A stretch of 64,000 nt of DNA, taken from contig BNBP01000006.1 of NCBI GenBank assembly GCA_014656015.1, positions 1 to 64,000 on the forward strand. Direction: 5' to 3'. The notes below the pieces were generated by a model. That model made no database searches and was not told the DNA's origin. It saw only the letters and a program-made list of their open reading frames with translations. This stretch comes from Streptomyces griseoaurantiacus (GTDB lineage Bacteria > Actinomycetota > Actinomycetes > Streptomycetales > Streptomycetaceae). The translations under genes were made by a program, and so were the position numbers. The first letter of the stretch is position 1. Each line of letters begins with the position of its first letter. Below are positions 41,248 through 50,807 of this stretch, one piece after another.

Positions 41248-42123
41248 ATGACACTTCCCCTGGTCGTGGGAGTCGACGGATCGGACGGCAGCCTGGCGGC
41301 GGTCGACTGGGCGGTGGACGAGGCCGCGCGGCACCACCTGGAACTGCGTCTGCTCTACGCCTCCCTGTGGGAGCGGTACGAGGGGTCGCTGCCGGCCACG
41401 AGTCGTGAGCGTCCCTCGGAGCAGGTGATGGCGGAGCACATCGTGGAGTCCGCCGCGGAACGGGTCAGGCGGCGCGACCCGACGGTGAAGGTCTTCACGG
41501 AGACGGTCGCGGCGGAGGCGGTGTCCGCGCTCCTGGACGCGGGCACGGACGCCGGCGCCGTGATCACCGGATCGCGCGGCCGAGGGGGCTTCAAGGGCAC
41601 TCTGCTGGGGTCGGTGAGTCTGGCCGTCGCGGCCCGCGCCCACTGCCCGGTCGTCGTGGTCCGGGGCGACGACACGGCTCTGTCCGGGGCGCACGGCAGG
41701 GTGATCCTCGGTGCCGGGGATCCCGCCAACGGCCACGAGGCGGTCGGCTTCGCCTTCCGGGAGGCCCGGGCGCGCGGATGCGAACTCGAGGTCGTGCGGG
41801 CCTGGCGCTGCCCCTCGCCCGAGACCGTCGACAACCCGGTGCTGCCCACGGACCCGGCACGCCAACATCGAGAACGTGCGGCGGCGCTGCTCGACGTACT
41901 GGTCGGCGGGGCGGCGGCGGAACACCCGGAGGTGCGGCTGCGCAGGACGACGGTCGAGGGGCCGGCCCGCAAGGTGCTGGTGGACCGCTCGGCCGCCGCC
42001 GACCTCCTCGTCGTCGGAGCACGGCGACGGTCCGGGCGCTTCGGGCTCCAGCTCGGCCGGGTCGGCCACACACTGCTGCACCACGCCGCCTGCCCGGTGG
42101 CCGTCGTCCCGCAACCCGCGTGA
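41248..42123 (+). CDS. Universal stress protein, two UspA domains
   Basis: 291 residues from ATG 41248 (MTLPLVVGVDGSDGSL); a GTG three codons earlier is possible. Domain 1 has GAVITGSRGRGGFKGTLLGSVSLAVAARAHCPVVVVR, a complete ATP-binding motif. Domain 2 (about 150-291) has LLVVGARRRSGRFGLQLGRVGHTLLHHAACPVAVVP. It is very similar in layout and wording to the protein at 1329-2195 (both have RLLYASLWERYEG-like segments), so the two are close paralogues. Convergent with the histidine kinase gene. Confidence 0.93.
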   Translation: MTLPLVVGVDGSDGSLAAVDWAVDEAARHHLELRLLYASLWERYEGSLPATSRERPSEQVMAEHIVESAAERVRRRDPTVKVFTETVAAEAVSALLDAGTDAGAVITGSRGRGGFKGTLLGSVSLAVAARAHCPVVVVRGDDTALSGAHGRVILGAGDPANGHEAVGFAFREARARGCELEVVRAWRCPSPETVDNPVLPTDPARQHRERAAALLDVLVGGAAAEHPEVRLRRTTVEGPARKVLVDRSAAADLLVVGARRRSGRFGLQLGRVGHTLLHHAACPVAVVPQPA

Positions 42124-42176
42124 CACGCCGCACGGGCGGCGACACCGCTCCCCCGAGCCTCTGACGGACGGGCCCC

Positions 42177-43685
42177 TCACCCGTCCGCCGCCCCGCCCCC
42201 ATCCGGCGTCGCCCGCGGCCCGGTCGGCGGGTTCCGCGGCAGACGCACGGTGAACTCCGTGGCTCCGGGTTCGCTGGTGACGGTCGCCGAACCGCCGTGC
42301 GCGGCGGCCACGGCGGCGACGATGGACAGGCCGAGCCCTGTTCCGCCACCCTCGGCGCCGCGGGGACCGTCCCCGTGCACGAACCGTTCGAAGAGATGGG
42401 CGCGCAGCGGGGAGGGAACGCCGGGACCGTCGTCCGCGACCGTGACACGTGCCGCGCCGCCGTCCTCCCGCGTCACCGCCACGGTCACGGTGGTCCCGGG
42501 AGGTGTGTGCAGGCGGGCGTTGGCCGTGAGATTGGCGAGGAGCTGGTGCAGGCGGTGGCGGTCACCGCTCACGACGACCGGCTCCTGCGGCAGATCGAGG
42601 ACCCAACGATGCTCCGGGCCGGCCGCACGCGCGTCGGTGACCACGTCCAGCACGAGGCGGGTCAGGTCGACCGACCGCAGGTCCAGGGGACGGCCCGCGT
42701 CCAGCCGTGCGAGCAGGAGCAGGTCGTCCACCATGACCCCCATCCGCGCGGACTCCGCGGTGATCCGCTCCAGAGCACGGCGCACCTCGGGGGGCAACGG
42801 GCCGGGATGCAGCAGGGCCAGCTCGGCGTGACCGCGCACCGAGGCCACCGGGGTGCGCAGTTCGTGGCTCGCGTCCGCGGAGAAGCTGCGCAGGCGCTCC
42901 TCGCTGCGCTGACGCCGGGTCAGTGCCCGCTCCACATGACCCAGCATCCTGTTGAACGCCCCGGTGACCTGCTCCACCTCCTCACTGCGGGGGCGGGCGT
43001 CAGGGACACGCGCGGGCAGCGCCACCGTCCCGTCCGCCAGGGGCAGGCCACTGACCTGCGTCGCGGTGTCGGCGATATGGCTGAGGGGCCGCAGGGACCA
43101 CCGCACCCACAGGGCACCGGCGACCCCCGCGCCGGCGAGCGCCAGCCCGAAGACGCCGCCCGCGACGATCTCGAGCCGGTGCACGGCCGCCTCGACGGGC
43201 TCGAGCGGGAGCCCGGTGATCAGAGTGTCGCCGTCCCGCCCGGGCCAGGCCATCACCCGGTAGTCACCGAGACCGGACAGATCGACGCCGTGCCCGTGCC
43301 CGTCCCTGGGGACGGCCGCCAGAGCCCGGGCGTCACCGCCGTCCACCCGGACGCCGACCACGCCGCCCACCGACCCGCCCGGCCGGACCACGGCGGCATT
43401 GGTCACCTCGCCACCCACGATCCGGGCCCCCAGCGTTCCCGATGCCTGCCGGCGGGTGTCACCCCGCTCGTCCCCGTCGTGGTCGTCCCGAGCACCGCCC
43501 GGGTGTTCCAGACTCGCCGGGAACGCGTTGCCGGCGTCCGCCAGCTGTTGGTCGAGGCGGTCGGTCAGGAAGCCGTTCAGTTCCCATACGGCCGCACCGC
43601 CCACCGCGGCGCACCCGACGGCGAGCAGTACCAGCAGTCCCGCGGTCAGGCGGGCGCGCAGCGTGTGGAACCGCGGCCACCTCAC
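42177..43685 (-). CDS. Sensor histidine kinase (HAMP, HisKA)
   Basis: 502 residues from GTG 43685, which overlaps the stop of the response regulator (GTGA). TM1 about 13-35, an extracytoplasmic sensor of about 135 residues with a His/Asp-rich patch (DDHDGDERGD) and a HGHGVD segment that could bind metal, TM2 about 172-194, HAMP to about 255, H-box with His274 in ADASHELRTPV, then N-box LLANLTANARLHTPPG, VTVADDGPGVP and GTGLGLSIVAAV. All kinase motifs are intact. It resembles actinobacterial TrcS-type kinases. Probable signal is envelope redox or metal state, given the divergent reductase genes. Confidence 0.94.
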   Translation of the reverse strand: MRWPRFHTLRARLTAGLLVLLAVGCAAVGGAAVWELNGFLTDRLDQQLADAGNAFPASLEHPGGARDDHDGDERGDTRRQASGTLGARIVGGEVTNAAVVRPGGSVGGVVGVRVDGGDARALAAVPRDGHGHGVDLSGLGDYRVMAWPGRDGDTLITGLPLEPVEAAVHRLEIVAGGVFGLALAGAGVAGALWVRWSLRPLSHIADTATQVSGLPLADGTVALPARVPDARPRSEEVEQVTGAFNRMLGHVERALTRRQRSEERLRSFSADASHELRTPVASVRGHAELALLHPGPLPPEVRRALERITAESARMGVMVDDLLLLARLDAGRPLDLRSVDLTRLVLDVVTDARAAGPEHRWVLDLPQEPVVVSGDRHRLHQLLANLTANARLHTPPGTTVTVAVTREDGGAARVTVADDGPGVPSPLRAHLFERFVHGDGPRGAEGGGTGLGLSIVAAVAAAHGGSATVTSEPGATEFTVRLPRNPPTGPRATPDGGGAADG

Positions 43686-44413
43686 TGATGCACCGGCCGC
43701 AGCACGTAGCCTGCACCCCGCACGGTGTGGATCATGGGATCACGGCCCGAGTCGATCTTCTTGCGAAGGTAGGAGATGTACAGCTCGACGACGTGCGCCT
43801 GCCCCCCGAAATCGTAGGACCAGACCAGATCGAGCAGTTGGGTCTTGCTCAGCACCTGACGAGGATGCCGCATCAGACAGCGCAGCAACTGGAACTCGGT
43901 CGGTGACAGGTCGATCGGGTCTCCGCCTCGGGTGACCTCGTGGGCGTCCTCGTCCAGTTCCAGATCCCCGACGACGAGCAACGAGTCGGCGGCCCGCTCA
44001 CGTGTCATCCCCGCGCGGCGCAGCAACCCGCGCAGACGCGCGACGAGTTCGCCGAGGCTGAACGGTTTGGTCACGTAGTCGTCGCCGCCCGCGGTGATCC
44101 CGGTGATGCGGTCCTCCACGGTGTCGCGCGCCGTGAGGAAGAGCACGCACACATGGGGCTGCCCGGCGCGAAGATCCCGCAGGACGGACAGACCGTCGCG
44201 GTCCGGCAGCATGATGTCGAGCACCACCGCGTCGGGCCGGAAGGCGCGGGCCTCACGGAGAGCGGCGCTCGCCGAGGCCGCACTGCGCACCTCCCAGCCC
44301 TCGTAGCGCAGGGCGCCGGTGACGACCTCCGCGAGGTCGGGCTCGTCGTCCACGACGAGGACGCGCACGGGGGTGCCGTCGGGACGGGTCAGAGCCGCGG
44401 TACGTGTCTTCAT
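43682..44413 (-). CDS. OmpR/PhoB-family response regulator
   Basis: 243 residues from ATG 44413 with GGGAGG three bases upstream; a longer in-frame start is rejected. Receiver: VLVVDDEPDLAEV with acidic pair, phosphoacceptor Asp66 in VVLDIMLPDRDG, and the conserved Thr and Lys (LFLTARD, YVTKPFSLGEL). The winged-helix effector is in the last 100 residues (DLSPTEFQLLRCLMRHPRQVLSKTQLLDLVW). Translationally coupled to the kinase. An 11-bp-spaced direct repeat upstream fits its own binding site, suggesting control of itself and of the divergent reductase. Confidence 0.95.
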   Translation of the reverse strand: MKTRTAALTRPDGTPVRVLVVDDEPDLAEVVTGALRYEGWEVRSAASASAALREARAFRPDAVVLDIMLPDRDGLSVLRDLRAGQPHVCVLFLTARDTVEDRITGITAGGDDYVTKPFSLGELVARLRGLLRRAGMTRERAADSLLVVGDLELDEDAHEVTRGGDPIDLSPTEFQLLRCLMRHPRQVLSKTQLLDLVWSYDFGGQAHVVELYISYLRKKIDSGRDPMIHTVRGAGYVLRPVHQ

Positions 44414-44449
44414 GGTCCTCCCAGCATCCTCCGTGACTCTCTGGATTTC

Positions 44450-44515
44450 CTCTGAGAAGACCTGCGACTCCCACTCGCACACTCCGGCCGGGTGGCACTC
44501 AGAGCCGCCTCAGAG
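44450..44515. promoter_or_regulatory. CTCAGAG direct repeat with 11-bp spacing, probable OmpR-type site
   Basis: CTCAGAG at 44498-44504 and 44509-44515, start-to-start 11 bases, the pitch used by OmpR/PhoB regulators. The same heptamer in inverted orientation (CTCTGAG) is at 44450-44456. They lie between the response regulator and the divergent reductase gene. Confidence 0.62.
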
Positions 44516-44568
44516 GTTGCGGAGCCACAGTGGACAGCCCTCGCCCCCCCCTTGAGGAGGAGATGCTC

Positions 44569-45939
44569 ATGGCCACCGTGACCGACCGACCACCACCGGC
44601 GCGCCATCGCCTGCCGGGCACGCCGTGGAGGCGGTCACCGGCCCCGTTGTTCCTGGCCGCCGCCTGGGCTGGAGGCGTCGGCGTGCTCGCTCTGTGGTGG
44701 CGGGACACGGGCACGGTCGTCGGCACGGCCGACTGGCTCACCGGCGCCGGCCGCATCACCGGACTCCTGTGCGGCTACATGTGCGCACTGTTGGTCGGCC
44801 TGATGGCACGGGTGCCATGGCTGGAGAGCCGGGTGGGCACCGACCGCGCCACTCGATGGCACGCCTCGGCCGGACGGTGGACCATCGCCCTGCTCCTGGC
44901 GCACATCGTGCTGATCGTTCTCGGCTACGCGGCCCAGGCGCACACAGGGGTGCTGAGGCAACTCGGCACGGTCGTGCTCGACCTGCCGGAAATGCTGAAG
45001 GCCACGGCCGGCGCCGTGATCCTGCTCGCCGTGGGTGTCACCTCGGCGCGCGCGGCGCGTCGTCGGATGCGCTACGAGACCTGGTACCACCTGCACCTGC
45101 TCACCTACGCGGCCGTCTTCCTGGCCTTCGCGCACCAGCTGGCACTCGGCGCCGACTTCGTGTCAGCACCACCCGCCCGCGCCGCCTGGTACACGCTCTA
45201 CCTCTGCGTGGCCTGCCTGGTCCTGTACTACCGCGTCCTGACGCCCGCACGCCTCAACCTGCGGCACCGCATACGCGTCGAGGCCGTCGTGCCCGAGGCA
45301 CCCGGCGTGTACTCCGTCTGGCTGCGGGGCCGCCGACTCGACCGGCTCGGCGCCCGCCCCGGTCAGTTCCTCCGCTGGCGCTTCCTGACCTCCGGCATGT
45401 GGAACGCCGCCCACCCCTACTCACTGTCCGCCGTGCCGCGCGGCGATCTGATGCGCATCACCGTCAAGGGGCTAGGCGACCACAGTGCGGCAGTCGCGGC
45501 ACTGCGCCCCGGAACCCGGGTCTGGGCGGAGGGCCCGTACGGCGCCCTCACCGCGGCACGACGCAGCCGCCAGAAAGTACTGATGATCGCCGGCGGCACC
45601 GGGATCACCCCCCTGCGCACCCTGTTCGAGACACTGCCCGCCGCGCCCGGCGACCTGACGCTCCTCTACCGGGCACGCACACCGGAGGAACTGGCCCTGC
45701 GCGGCGAACTCGAGGCCATCGCGGCGCGGCGCGGTGCCCGCCTCGTGTACGTCCTGAACGGCCGGGACGGCACCCGCGCGCGCATCACCGCGGACCGGCT
45801 CAGGGCCGTGCTGCCGGACATCGACCGGCACGACGTCTATCTGTGCGGACCAAGAGGTCTGTCCCTGGCCGCGTACGACGCCCTGCGGGACGCCGGGGTG
45901 CCCACGTCCCGCATCCACCACGAGTCCTTCGAACTGTGA
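44569..45939 (+). CDS. Ferric-reductase-like transmembrane ferredoxin-NAD(P)H reductase
   Basis: 456 residues. ATG 44569 is chosen over ATG 44563 because GAGGAGG ends eight bases before it. About six membrane helices fill residues 20-225, with haem-ligand-type histidines in RWHASAGRWTIALLLAHIVL and TWYHLHLLTYAAVFLAFAHQ. The soluble part (about 230-456) is an FAD/NAD(P) reductase: PGQFLRWRF, HPYSLSAVP, MIAGGTGITPLRTL, and VYLCGPRGL. It would pass electrons from NAD(P)H across the membrane via FAD and haem. The next gene encodes an FMN-binding protein that overlaps its stop (GTGA), a likely electron acceptor. Confidence 0.93.
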   Translation: MATVTDRPPPARHRLPGTPWRRSPAPLFLAAAWAGGVGVLALWWRDTGTVVGTADWLTGAGRITGLLCGYMCALLVGLMARVPWLESRVGTDRATRWHASAGRWTIALLLAHIVLIVLGYAAQAHTGVLRQLGTVVLDLPEMLKATAGAVILLAVGVTSARAARRRMRYETWYHLHLLTYAAVFLAFAHQLALGADFVSAPPARAAWYTLYLCVACLVLYYRVLTPARLNLRHRIRVEAVVPEAPGVYSVWLRGRRLDRLGARPGQFLRWRFLTSGMWNAAHPYSLSAVPRGDLMRITVKGLGDHSAAVAALRPGTRVWAEGPYGALTAARRSRQKVLMIAGGTGITPLRTLFETLPAAPGDLTLLYRARTPEELALRGELEAIAARRGARLVYVLNGRDGTRARITADRLRAVLPDIDRHDVYLCGPRGLSLAAYDALRDAGVPTSRIHHESFEL

Positions 45940-46385
45940 GCCCCGCCATGCGCGCCCACCCCGTCCGCCGCACCGTACTGACCTGCGTCGCCACCGTCAC
46001 GGTCACCGTCCTCGCCCTGTCCCTCAAGCCCCACCACCCGCCGTCGGCCGCCGCCCCACCTCCCACGACACAGACGCCGGGGGCCACGTCCGGGGGATCG
46101 ACCTCCGGCACCCGCACCGTCACCGGACCCACCGTCCAGACCCGCTACGGCCCTGTCCAGGTGGAACTCACGCTCGACGGTTCGCGGATCACCGCCGCAC
46201 ACGCCGTACGGTCCCCCAACGGGGACTCCCACAGCAGGGAGATCAACGCCTCGGCCGTCCCCGTGCTCGACCGGGAGGCCCTGAACGCGCAGAGCGCCCA
46301 TATCGACACCGTCTCCGGGGCGACCTACACCAGCGAGGGCTACGTCGGCTCCCTGCAGGCCGCGCTGGATCAGTCCCGCACGTGA
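45936..46385 (+). CDS. Exported FMN-binding domain protein (flavinylation target)
   Basis: 149 residues from GTG 45936, overlapping the reductase stop; ATG 45948 is possible. A single N-terminal membrane segment (TVLTCVATVTVTVLALSL, about 13-30), a Pro/Thr/Gly-rich spacer, then an FMN-binding domain with the covalent-flavin motif SGATYTS (Thr130). In known cases ApbE attaches FMN to that threonine. No apbE gene is in the window. With the upstream reductase it should form a transmembrane electron chain, possibly to extracytoplasmic acceptors. Confidence 0.9.
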   Translation: MSPAMRAHPVRRTVLTCVATVTVTVLALSLKPHHPPSAAAPPPTTQTPGATSGGSTSGTRTVTGPTVQTRYGPVQVELTLDGSRITAAHAVRSPNGDSHSREINASAVPVLDREALNAQSAHIDTVSGATYTSEGYVGSLQAALDQSRT

Positions 46386-46779
46386 GAGACACCGCCACCC
46401 TGGCCCCGGCACCGCCACGGAGCGCCAGGGCCTCGCGGAGATGGCGGTCACCTCATCGACAACGGCGTCAGGTGGGCGGGCGTTGTCCTCCGAGTTCCCG
46501 TCCTGACCGGGGGAGTAGGCCCTCGTCACCCGCCGGCGGAACGCGGCGCTCGTGGACGAGCCGTACGGTGCCGTCCGCGATGCCGAAGCGACCGCTGCTG
46601 GCCGCCCCCGGACGCCTGTCCGCGGACGTCGGCTCCAGACGATCTCCAGACGGTGGCGAGCGTCGGCCGCATACGTGCGGCATCTGCCCGCGCCACCGCC
46701 GCAATCACACCCGTGGCACCCCGGGCGAGGCCCGTACAGCGGGCGGGATCAGTCACGTACGGGCAGCACAGTCGCCCTC
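46386..46779. other. Intergenic, no supported gene
   Basis: 394 bases of GC-rich sequence after the FMN-binding gene; open frames are Arg/Pro/Ser-rich and unrecognised. Confidence 0.45.
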
Positions 46780-47034
46780 ATGGCGCGACTTTCGGAGGTG
46801 CTGTGCCAGCGCACGGCCGTGGTCTGTGTGCTCTTCGCCGTGCAGCCGGTGGACGTCGCGGGACTGCATCTCCTGTTCGGTCGAGCCCCGGAGGACGGGC
46901 CGTTCCACCGCACCGTCGGGGTGGAGAGACTGCGGCCCCAGCACCGTCGCCTCCTGCTCCTGGCCGTGCGCGTCCTCCCGGGGCTCGACGTCGCGGGGAT
47001 CATCCGCGACGGCTCCCTCGAGCGGGCCGCCTGA
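46780..47034 (+). CDS. Small hypothetical protein (low support)
   Basis: 84 residues from ATG 46780: MARLSEVLCQRTAVVCVLF, then VDVAGLHLLFGRAPEDGPFH and RPQHRRLLLLAVRVLPGLDV. The balanced composition and hydrophobic periodicity look protein-like, but no ribosome site or family is recognised. It could be the remaining end of a larger regulatory protein. Confidence 0.35.
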   Translation: MARLSEVLCQRTAVVCVLFAVQPVDVAGLHLLFGRAPEDGPFHRTVGVERLRPQHRRLLLLAVRVLPGLDVAGIIRDGSLERAA

Positions 47035-47077
47035 GGATTTCATGTTCGTCGGTGGGCCGGCGCCCGGAGAATCTCGC

Positions 47078-47215
47078 TCAGGCGAGGGCGACGACGGCGA
47101 CGAAGCGTTTCCCCGTCGCGGCCGTCTCGACGCTGACGCTGCGGGCGAGTGCCGTCACCATCTCGAGACCGTGCTGTCGACCTGCCCGGTACAGCCATCC
47201 ATGTCGGCATGGGGT
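47078..47215 (-). pseudogene. C-terminal relic of a HATPase anti-sigma-type protein
   Basis: On the minus strand, about 45 codons end at the TGA at 47078: GWLYRAGRQHGLEMVTALAR, then SVSVETAATGKRFVAVVALA. HGLEMVTAL and GKRFVAVV match the end of RsbW-like ATPases, including the intact gene at 50,808 (QHGLEIVMAVSQSF, GGKQITVTL). The N-box and start are gone. It is a decayed member of that family. Confidence 0.62.
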
Positions 47216-47391
47216 CCCCCTGGTGCCGCCCTCATACCGCATTCACGCGTTCCTGCGTACCCGCAGTCTGGTACACATGCCTGGGCCGTGCGGTCCGGTG
47301 CCGACACCTGTGTGGATCGATACAGGCACATGGGGCAGACTCGTCCCCGCAGGCCCACAACCGGGCGCGCCTAGGGACAGCCGAGGATACG

Positions 47392-47754
47392 TTGAGCGAC
47401 AACGACACAGTGGACCGGCCGGAGCTTCTCGTCGAAGAACGCCTCGTCGACGGGGTCCGCGTGGTGAGCGTGCGGGGCGAGATCGACAACGACGGCAAGG
47501 ACGTCCTGCGCCAGGCCCTGCTGCCCGCCGACGGTATGGAGCCTGCGCGACTGGTGGTCGACCTCAGCGGGGTTTCCTTCATGGACTCCAGCGGCATCAA
47601 CGTCTTCGTCGCCGCTCACCAGGCCGTGACCGGAACTGAGGGCTGGGTACGGATCGCCGCCGCACAGGAGTCCGTCCTGCGTGTCCTTCGGCTGGTCGGC
47701 GTCGACGCCATCATCACTTGCCACCCGACCCTCGAAGAAGCCCTGCACCCCTGA
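47392..47754 (+). CDS. STAS-domain anti-sigma factor antagonist
   Basis: 120 residues from TTG 47392 (MSDNDTVDRPELLVEERL) with GAGGA four bases upstream; GTG 47410 is the alternative. STAS fold: VRVVSVRGEIDNDGKDVLRQAL, then LVVDLSGVSFMDSSGINVFVAAHQAV, where the serine in MDSSG is the phosphorylation site of RsbV/SpoIIAA-type antagonists. The antagonist frees a sigma factor from a HATPase anti-sigma. The relic HATPase just upstream (47,078-47,215, opposite strand) suggests a lost partner. Confidence 0.9.
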   Translation: MSDNDTVDRPELLVEERLVDGVRVVSVRGEIDNDGKDVLRQALLPADGMEPARLVVDLSGVSFMDSSGINVFVAAHQAVTGTEGWVRIAAAQESVLRVLRLVGVDAIITCHPTLEEALHP

Positions 47755-47982
47755 AAGGGGCTCTACCGGACGGGCCCCGGGGGGCTTTCCCGGAGCCCGC
47801 GCTGTGCGGCCACGTCCAGTTCCAGGCCCACCGGCTCTGGCAGCGGCTCGCGTCACAAGCCCAGGTGATCATCCATTCCGTGACCTCAAGCAGGAGTACC
47901 GGCCCCGGTACCGGTCCATGCTGCGAGGCTCGTCGTCCCACCGCTGGCTTCTGTCAGCCGATGCCGCACCTCTGAGATCACG

Positions 47983-48921
47983 TCAGGTGGTCCCGGGGGC
48001 GTGGAGTGCGCGGCGAACGGCGTTGCGGAGCCAGCGGTGGGCTCCGTCGGCCGTGTGGCGGGGGTGCCAGGCCATGCCGATGTTCAGGGGCGGCAGCGGC
48101 ACGGGTATGTCGAGGAGGCGCAGGCCGAGGGCCGTGGCGGTGTGGGTGAGTGGTGATCCGGGTTCGCCGGGGAGTGCGGCGGGGACGAGGCAGACGACGT
48201 CGCTGCGGGCCGCGAGGGCCATCGCCGCCAAGTGGCTGGGGAGGACAGCGGTGACCCGCCGGTGGAGGTTGCGTTCGGCCAGGGCGCTGTCGAGAGGGCC
48301 GGTGAACCGGCCTTTTCGGCTGACCACGACGTGTTCGGCGGCAGCCAGCCGCGGCGGGTCCAGGGCCTTCTCGGTGAGGGGGTGCCCCGGGCGGACGGCC
48401 GCCACCATCCGGAGCATGACCAGTTTTTCGACGCGGGTCTCCGGGTCGACGTGGTCGATGGATCCGATTTCCAGATCGATCCGACCCTCGCGGAGGGCCG
48501 GGCCGGCCTCCAACTCCTCGGTGCGGAACCGGAAGGAGACGCCTGGCGCCTCCTGCCGGGCCAGGTGCAGCAGTCCGGGGGTGAGCGCCGCACCGACCAG
48601 GTCGGCGGTCTGGAGGGTGAAGGTGCTGTGCAGGGTGGCGGGGTCGGCGCCTTCGCCAGGGCTGAGCAGCGCTCCCAGACGGCGCACCACCGCAGCGGCT
48701 TCCTCGCGCAGAGCCAGGGCGCGAGGGGTGGGGACCATGGCCTGTCCGGCTCGTACCAGGAGCGGGTCCTGGAGGGCACGGCGCAGGCGGCCGAGGGTGC
48801 GGCTCATGGCAGCGGGAGAGGTGTGCAGGCGAGCGGCGGCGCGGGTGACGCTCTGCTCGGTCAGCAGGGCGTCCAGGGCGACCGCGAGGTTGGCGTCAAG
48901 GGTCGAATGTCTGCTGTTCAC
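47983..48921 (-). CDS. LysR-family transcriptional regulator
   Basis: 312 residues, the standard LysR length. HTH: NLAVALDALLTEQSVTRAAARLHTSPAAMSRTLGRLRRALQDPLLVR (about 10-57). Then the effector domain of two alpha/beta lobes (FTLQTADLVGAALTPGLL, HVVVSRKGRFTGPLD, VVCLVPAALPG). Divergent from a darcynin-family gene across 241 bases, the usual layout in which the regulator controls its neighbour. Confidence 0.93.
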   Translation of the reverse strand: MNSRHSTLDANLAVALDALLTEQSVTRAAARLHTSPAAMSRTLGRLRRALQDPLLVRAGQAMVPTPRALALREEAAAVVRRLGALLSPGEGADPATLHSTFTLQTADLVGAALTPGLLHLARQEAPGVSFRFRTEELEAGPALREGRIDLEIGSIDHVDPETRVEKLVMLRMVAAVRPGHPLTEKALDPPRLAAAEHVVVSRKGRFTGPLDSALAERNLHRRVTAVLPSHLAAMALAARSDVVCLVPAALPGEPGSPLTHTATALGLRLLDIPVPLPPLNIGMAWHPRHTADGAHRWLRNAVRRALHAPGTT

Positions 48922-49162
48922 CGGCGTGATTCCATTTCAGGCAATACCTTCTTGCCGTAGTTCCCATTGTGGCATCACCGTGGCGGTCCCCAGGATGGGA
49001 CGTACCACCGAGGCCGTCGACGCCGATCGCAAGGCGCCCCTCGTCGACCGACGGTGCGCCTGAACCCTCCGGACCGCCGTCCTCTCTCGAGTCACCAGCC
49101 CCTTCGCCGTCAGGCAGAGCGCCAACTGCGCCAAACCAGCCGCCACTTCACGGAGAACCATC

Positions 49163-49528
49163 ATGCCTGCTGAGGTAACCGAATCGCCGGTCACCGCGTT
49201 CCTACTCGTCAAGACCACGCCCGAGTGGCTCGCACTGACCGTCCCGGAACGGATCGACGCCTTCACCACCCAGGTCGTCCCCACGATCGAATCGAAAACC
49301 ACCGGAGTCCGGTCACGCTTCTACGACACCGAGTTCTACTCCGCGCGCGTCACCGACGTCTGGGTCTGGGAAGCGGACGACCACCACTCCTACCAGCTCC
49401 TCATCGACGCACTGCGCGAAACCCCCTTCTGGGATCGCTACTTCGAGGTCGTCGACATCCTCGTCGGTACCGAGAACGGCTATGCCCGCAACTACCACGT
49501 CGACCCCGCCGCCACCCTCAGCACCTGA
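49163..49528 (+). CDS. Darcynin-family protein
   Basis: 121 residues from ATG 49163. It has the darcynin signature order: [80 protein letters not shown]. Function of the family is not established; the fold is a ferredoxin-like small domain. Divergent from the LysR gene, which probably regulates it. ACGGAGAACC upstream gives a moderate ribosome site. Confidence 0.86.
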   Translation: MPAEVTESPVTAFLLVKTTPEWLALTVPERIDAFTTQVVPTIESKTTGVRSRFYDTEFYSARVTDVWVWEADDHHSYQLLIDALRETPFWDRYFEVVDILVGTENGYARNYHVDPAATLST

Positions 49529-50807
49529 CCAACAGCGGAGGGGAGGCCCCTGACTGCCCTGCGAGGGACAGGGGAGCCGTTGATCAACTGACCGGCTACT
49601 GAACATGAGTGTGGGACGTCGTGAGGGTGGCCGGCACCGAGGGCCGGTGACGGCGCGGCAGCCGTCGAGGACGTCGGGACGTTACTGTACTGGTGCCGGC
49701 GTGGGACGCGCCGGACGGCGGCGATGAGGCCGTCGGGTCGACGATGCAACGGCGCATGCCGGCCGTCATCCGAGTGTCGGCCCGGGCCCCTTCTGCGGCC
49801 AGGTCGCCTCCTCGACTTCTCGCGGAAGGGCCGCACCACGCTGTGAAGGTCAGTAACCGATGGAACCATCGCTACCCGGCGGGCATCTTGGTGGGAGAGA
49901 ACCCGCGGACCCCGGTTCTCGGCGTCAGGCCTCCAGCGCCCTGCAGACGGCCTGCTGACCTGGCGGCATTCGGGTAGCCTCTCCTCCCGACCTGCTCTCC
50001 AGCACCCCAACCTCGTTACTCCACCGAGGATTGGCGACATTCGAGCGCCATCATTCTCGCCATACGTGTCCGCGCCACGCGATCCTGTGCCGGCCGGTGC
50101 GGCCACTGTGCGGTGTTTCTACGATCGAGAACAAACTCAGGTGAATTCATGTCATCTTCCGACAACCCCGAAGTCATCGACGACATACGCCGTCGCTTCT
50201 TTCCCGTGCGGTTACCGGGCTCGGGCAGTGGAGTCGGCCGCTGCGTCGACGAAGCGACATTCCGGGAGGCGGTCGGACAGATCCCGCACGCCCAGCCGAA
50301 AGGCCCTGGAGCTCTGTGACGAGATCGATCGGGGTGAGGCGGTAGGCCGCGGCCTGTACGCGTTGGTCCATGCGCTGTCCGACAGCGCCGTCAACGTGCC
50401 GCGTGGACACCGGCGCGCCTCGGGGGCAACGGTGTCGTGCGGGAGATGCGCGGGTGCCGTGCGTGTTCCTGTTCCTGTTCTTGCGGAGCGTCGGTCTGCG
50501 ACACCTGTATCGCTGCGATGCCTACGATGCGCCGGCACCGACGCCGTCACGTAGGGCAGACGCAAGAGACCGAAGCGAAGTACAGGTAGTTGCCCGGTCG
50601 ACAGCGACGGCAGCTCCTGCTGTGCATGTCCGACCCGCATGGACGGCCGCCCAGAGGCAGCCGTCGAACTCGCTCACACTGCCACACCGCGAGTGTTCAG
50701 CCCCTTGCAGCCACAACCGGCCGACCCGAAGCACCTCCCCGTTTCGATGCTTCCGTCATCTCCTTCGGTGGACGCGGCTCCGGGAGGGGCACTGTCATTG
50801 CCTGTTC
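49529..50807. other. 1.3-kb region with no confident gene, possibly decayed
   Basis: Several overlapping frames exist. The most protein-like pieces are on the plus strand: ATG 50149 (MSSSDNPEVIDDIRRRFFPV, then VDEATFREAVGQI, 56 residues) and, in another frame near 50,300-50,400, KALELCDEIDRGEAVGRGLY and ALVHALSDSAVNVPRG. These could be fragments of one broken gene. No family recognised and no complete frame. Confidence 0.4.
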
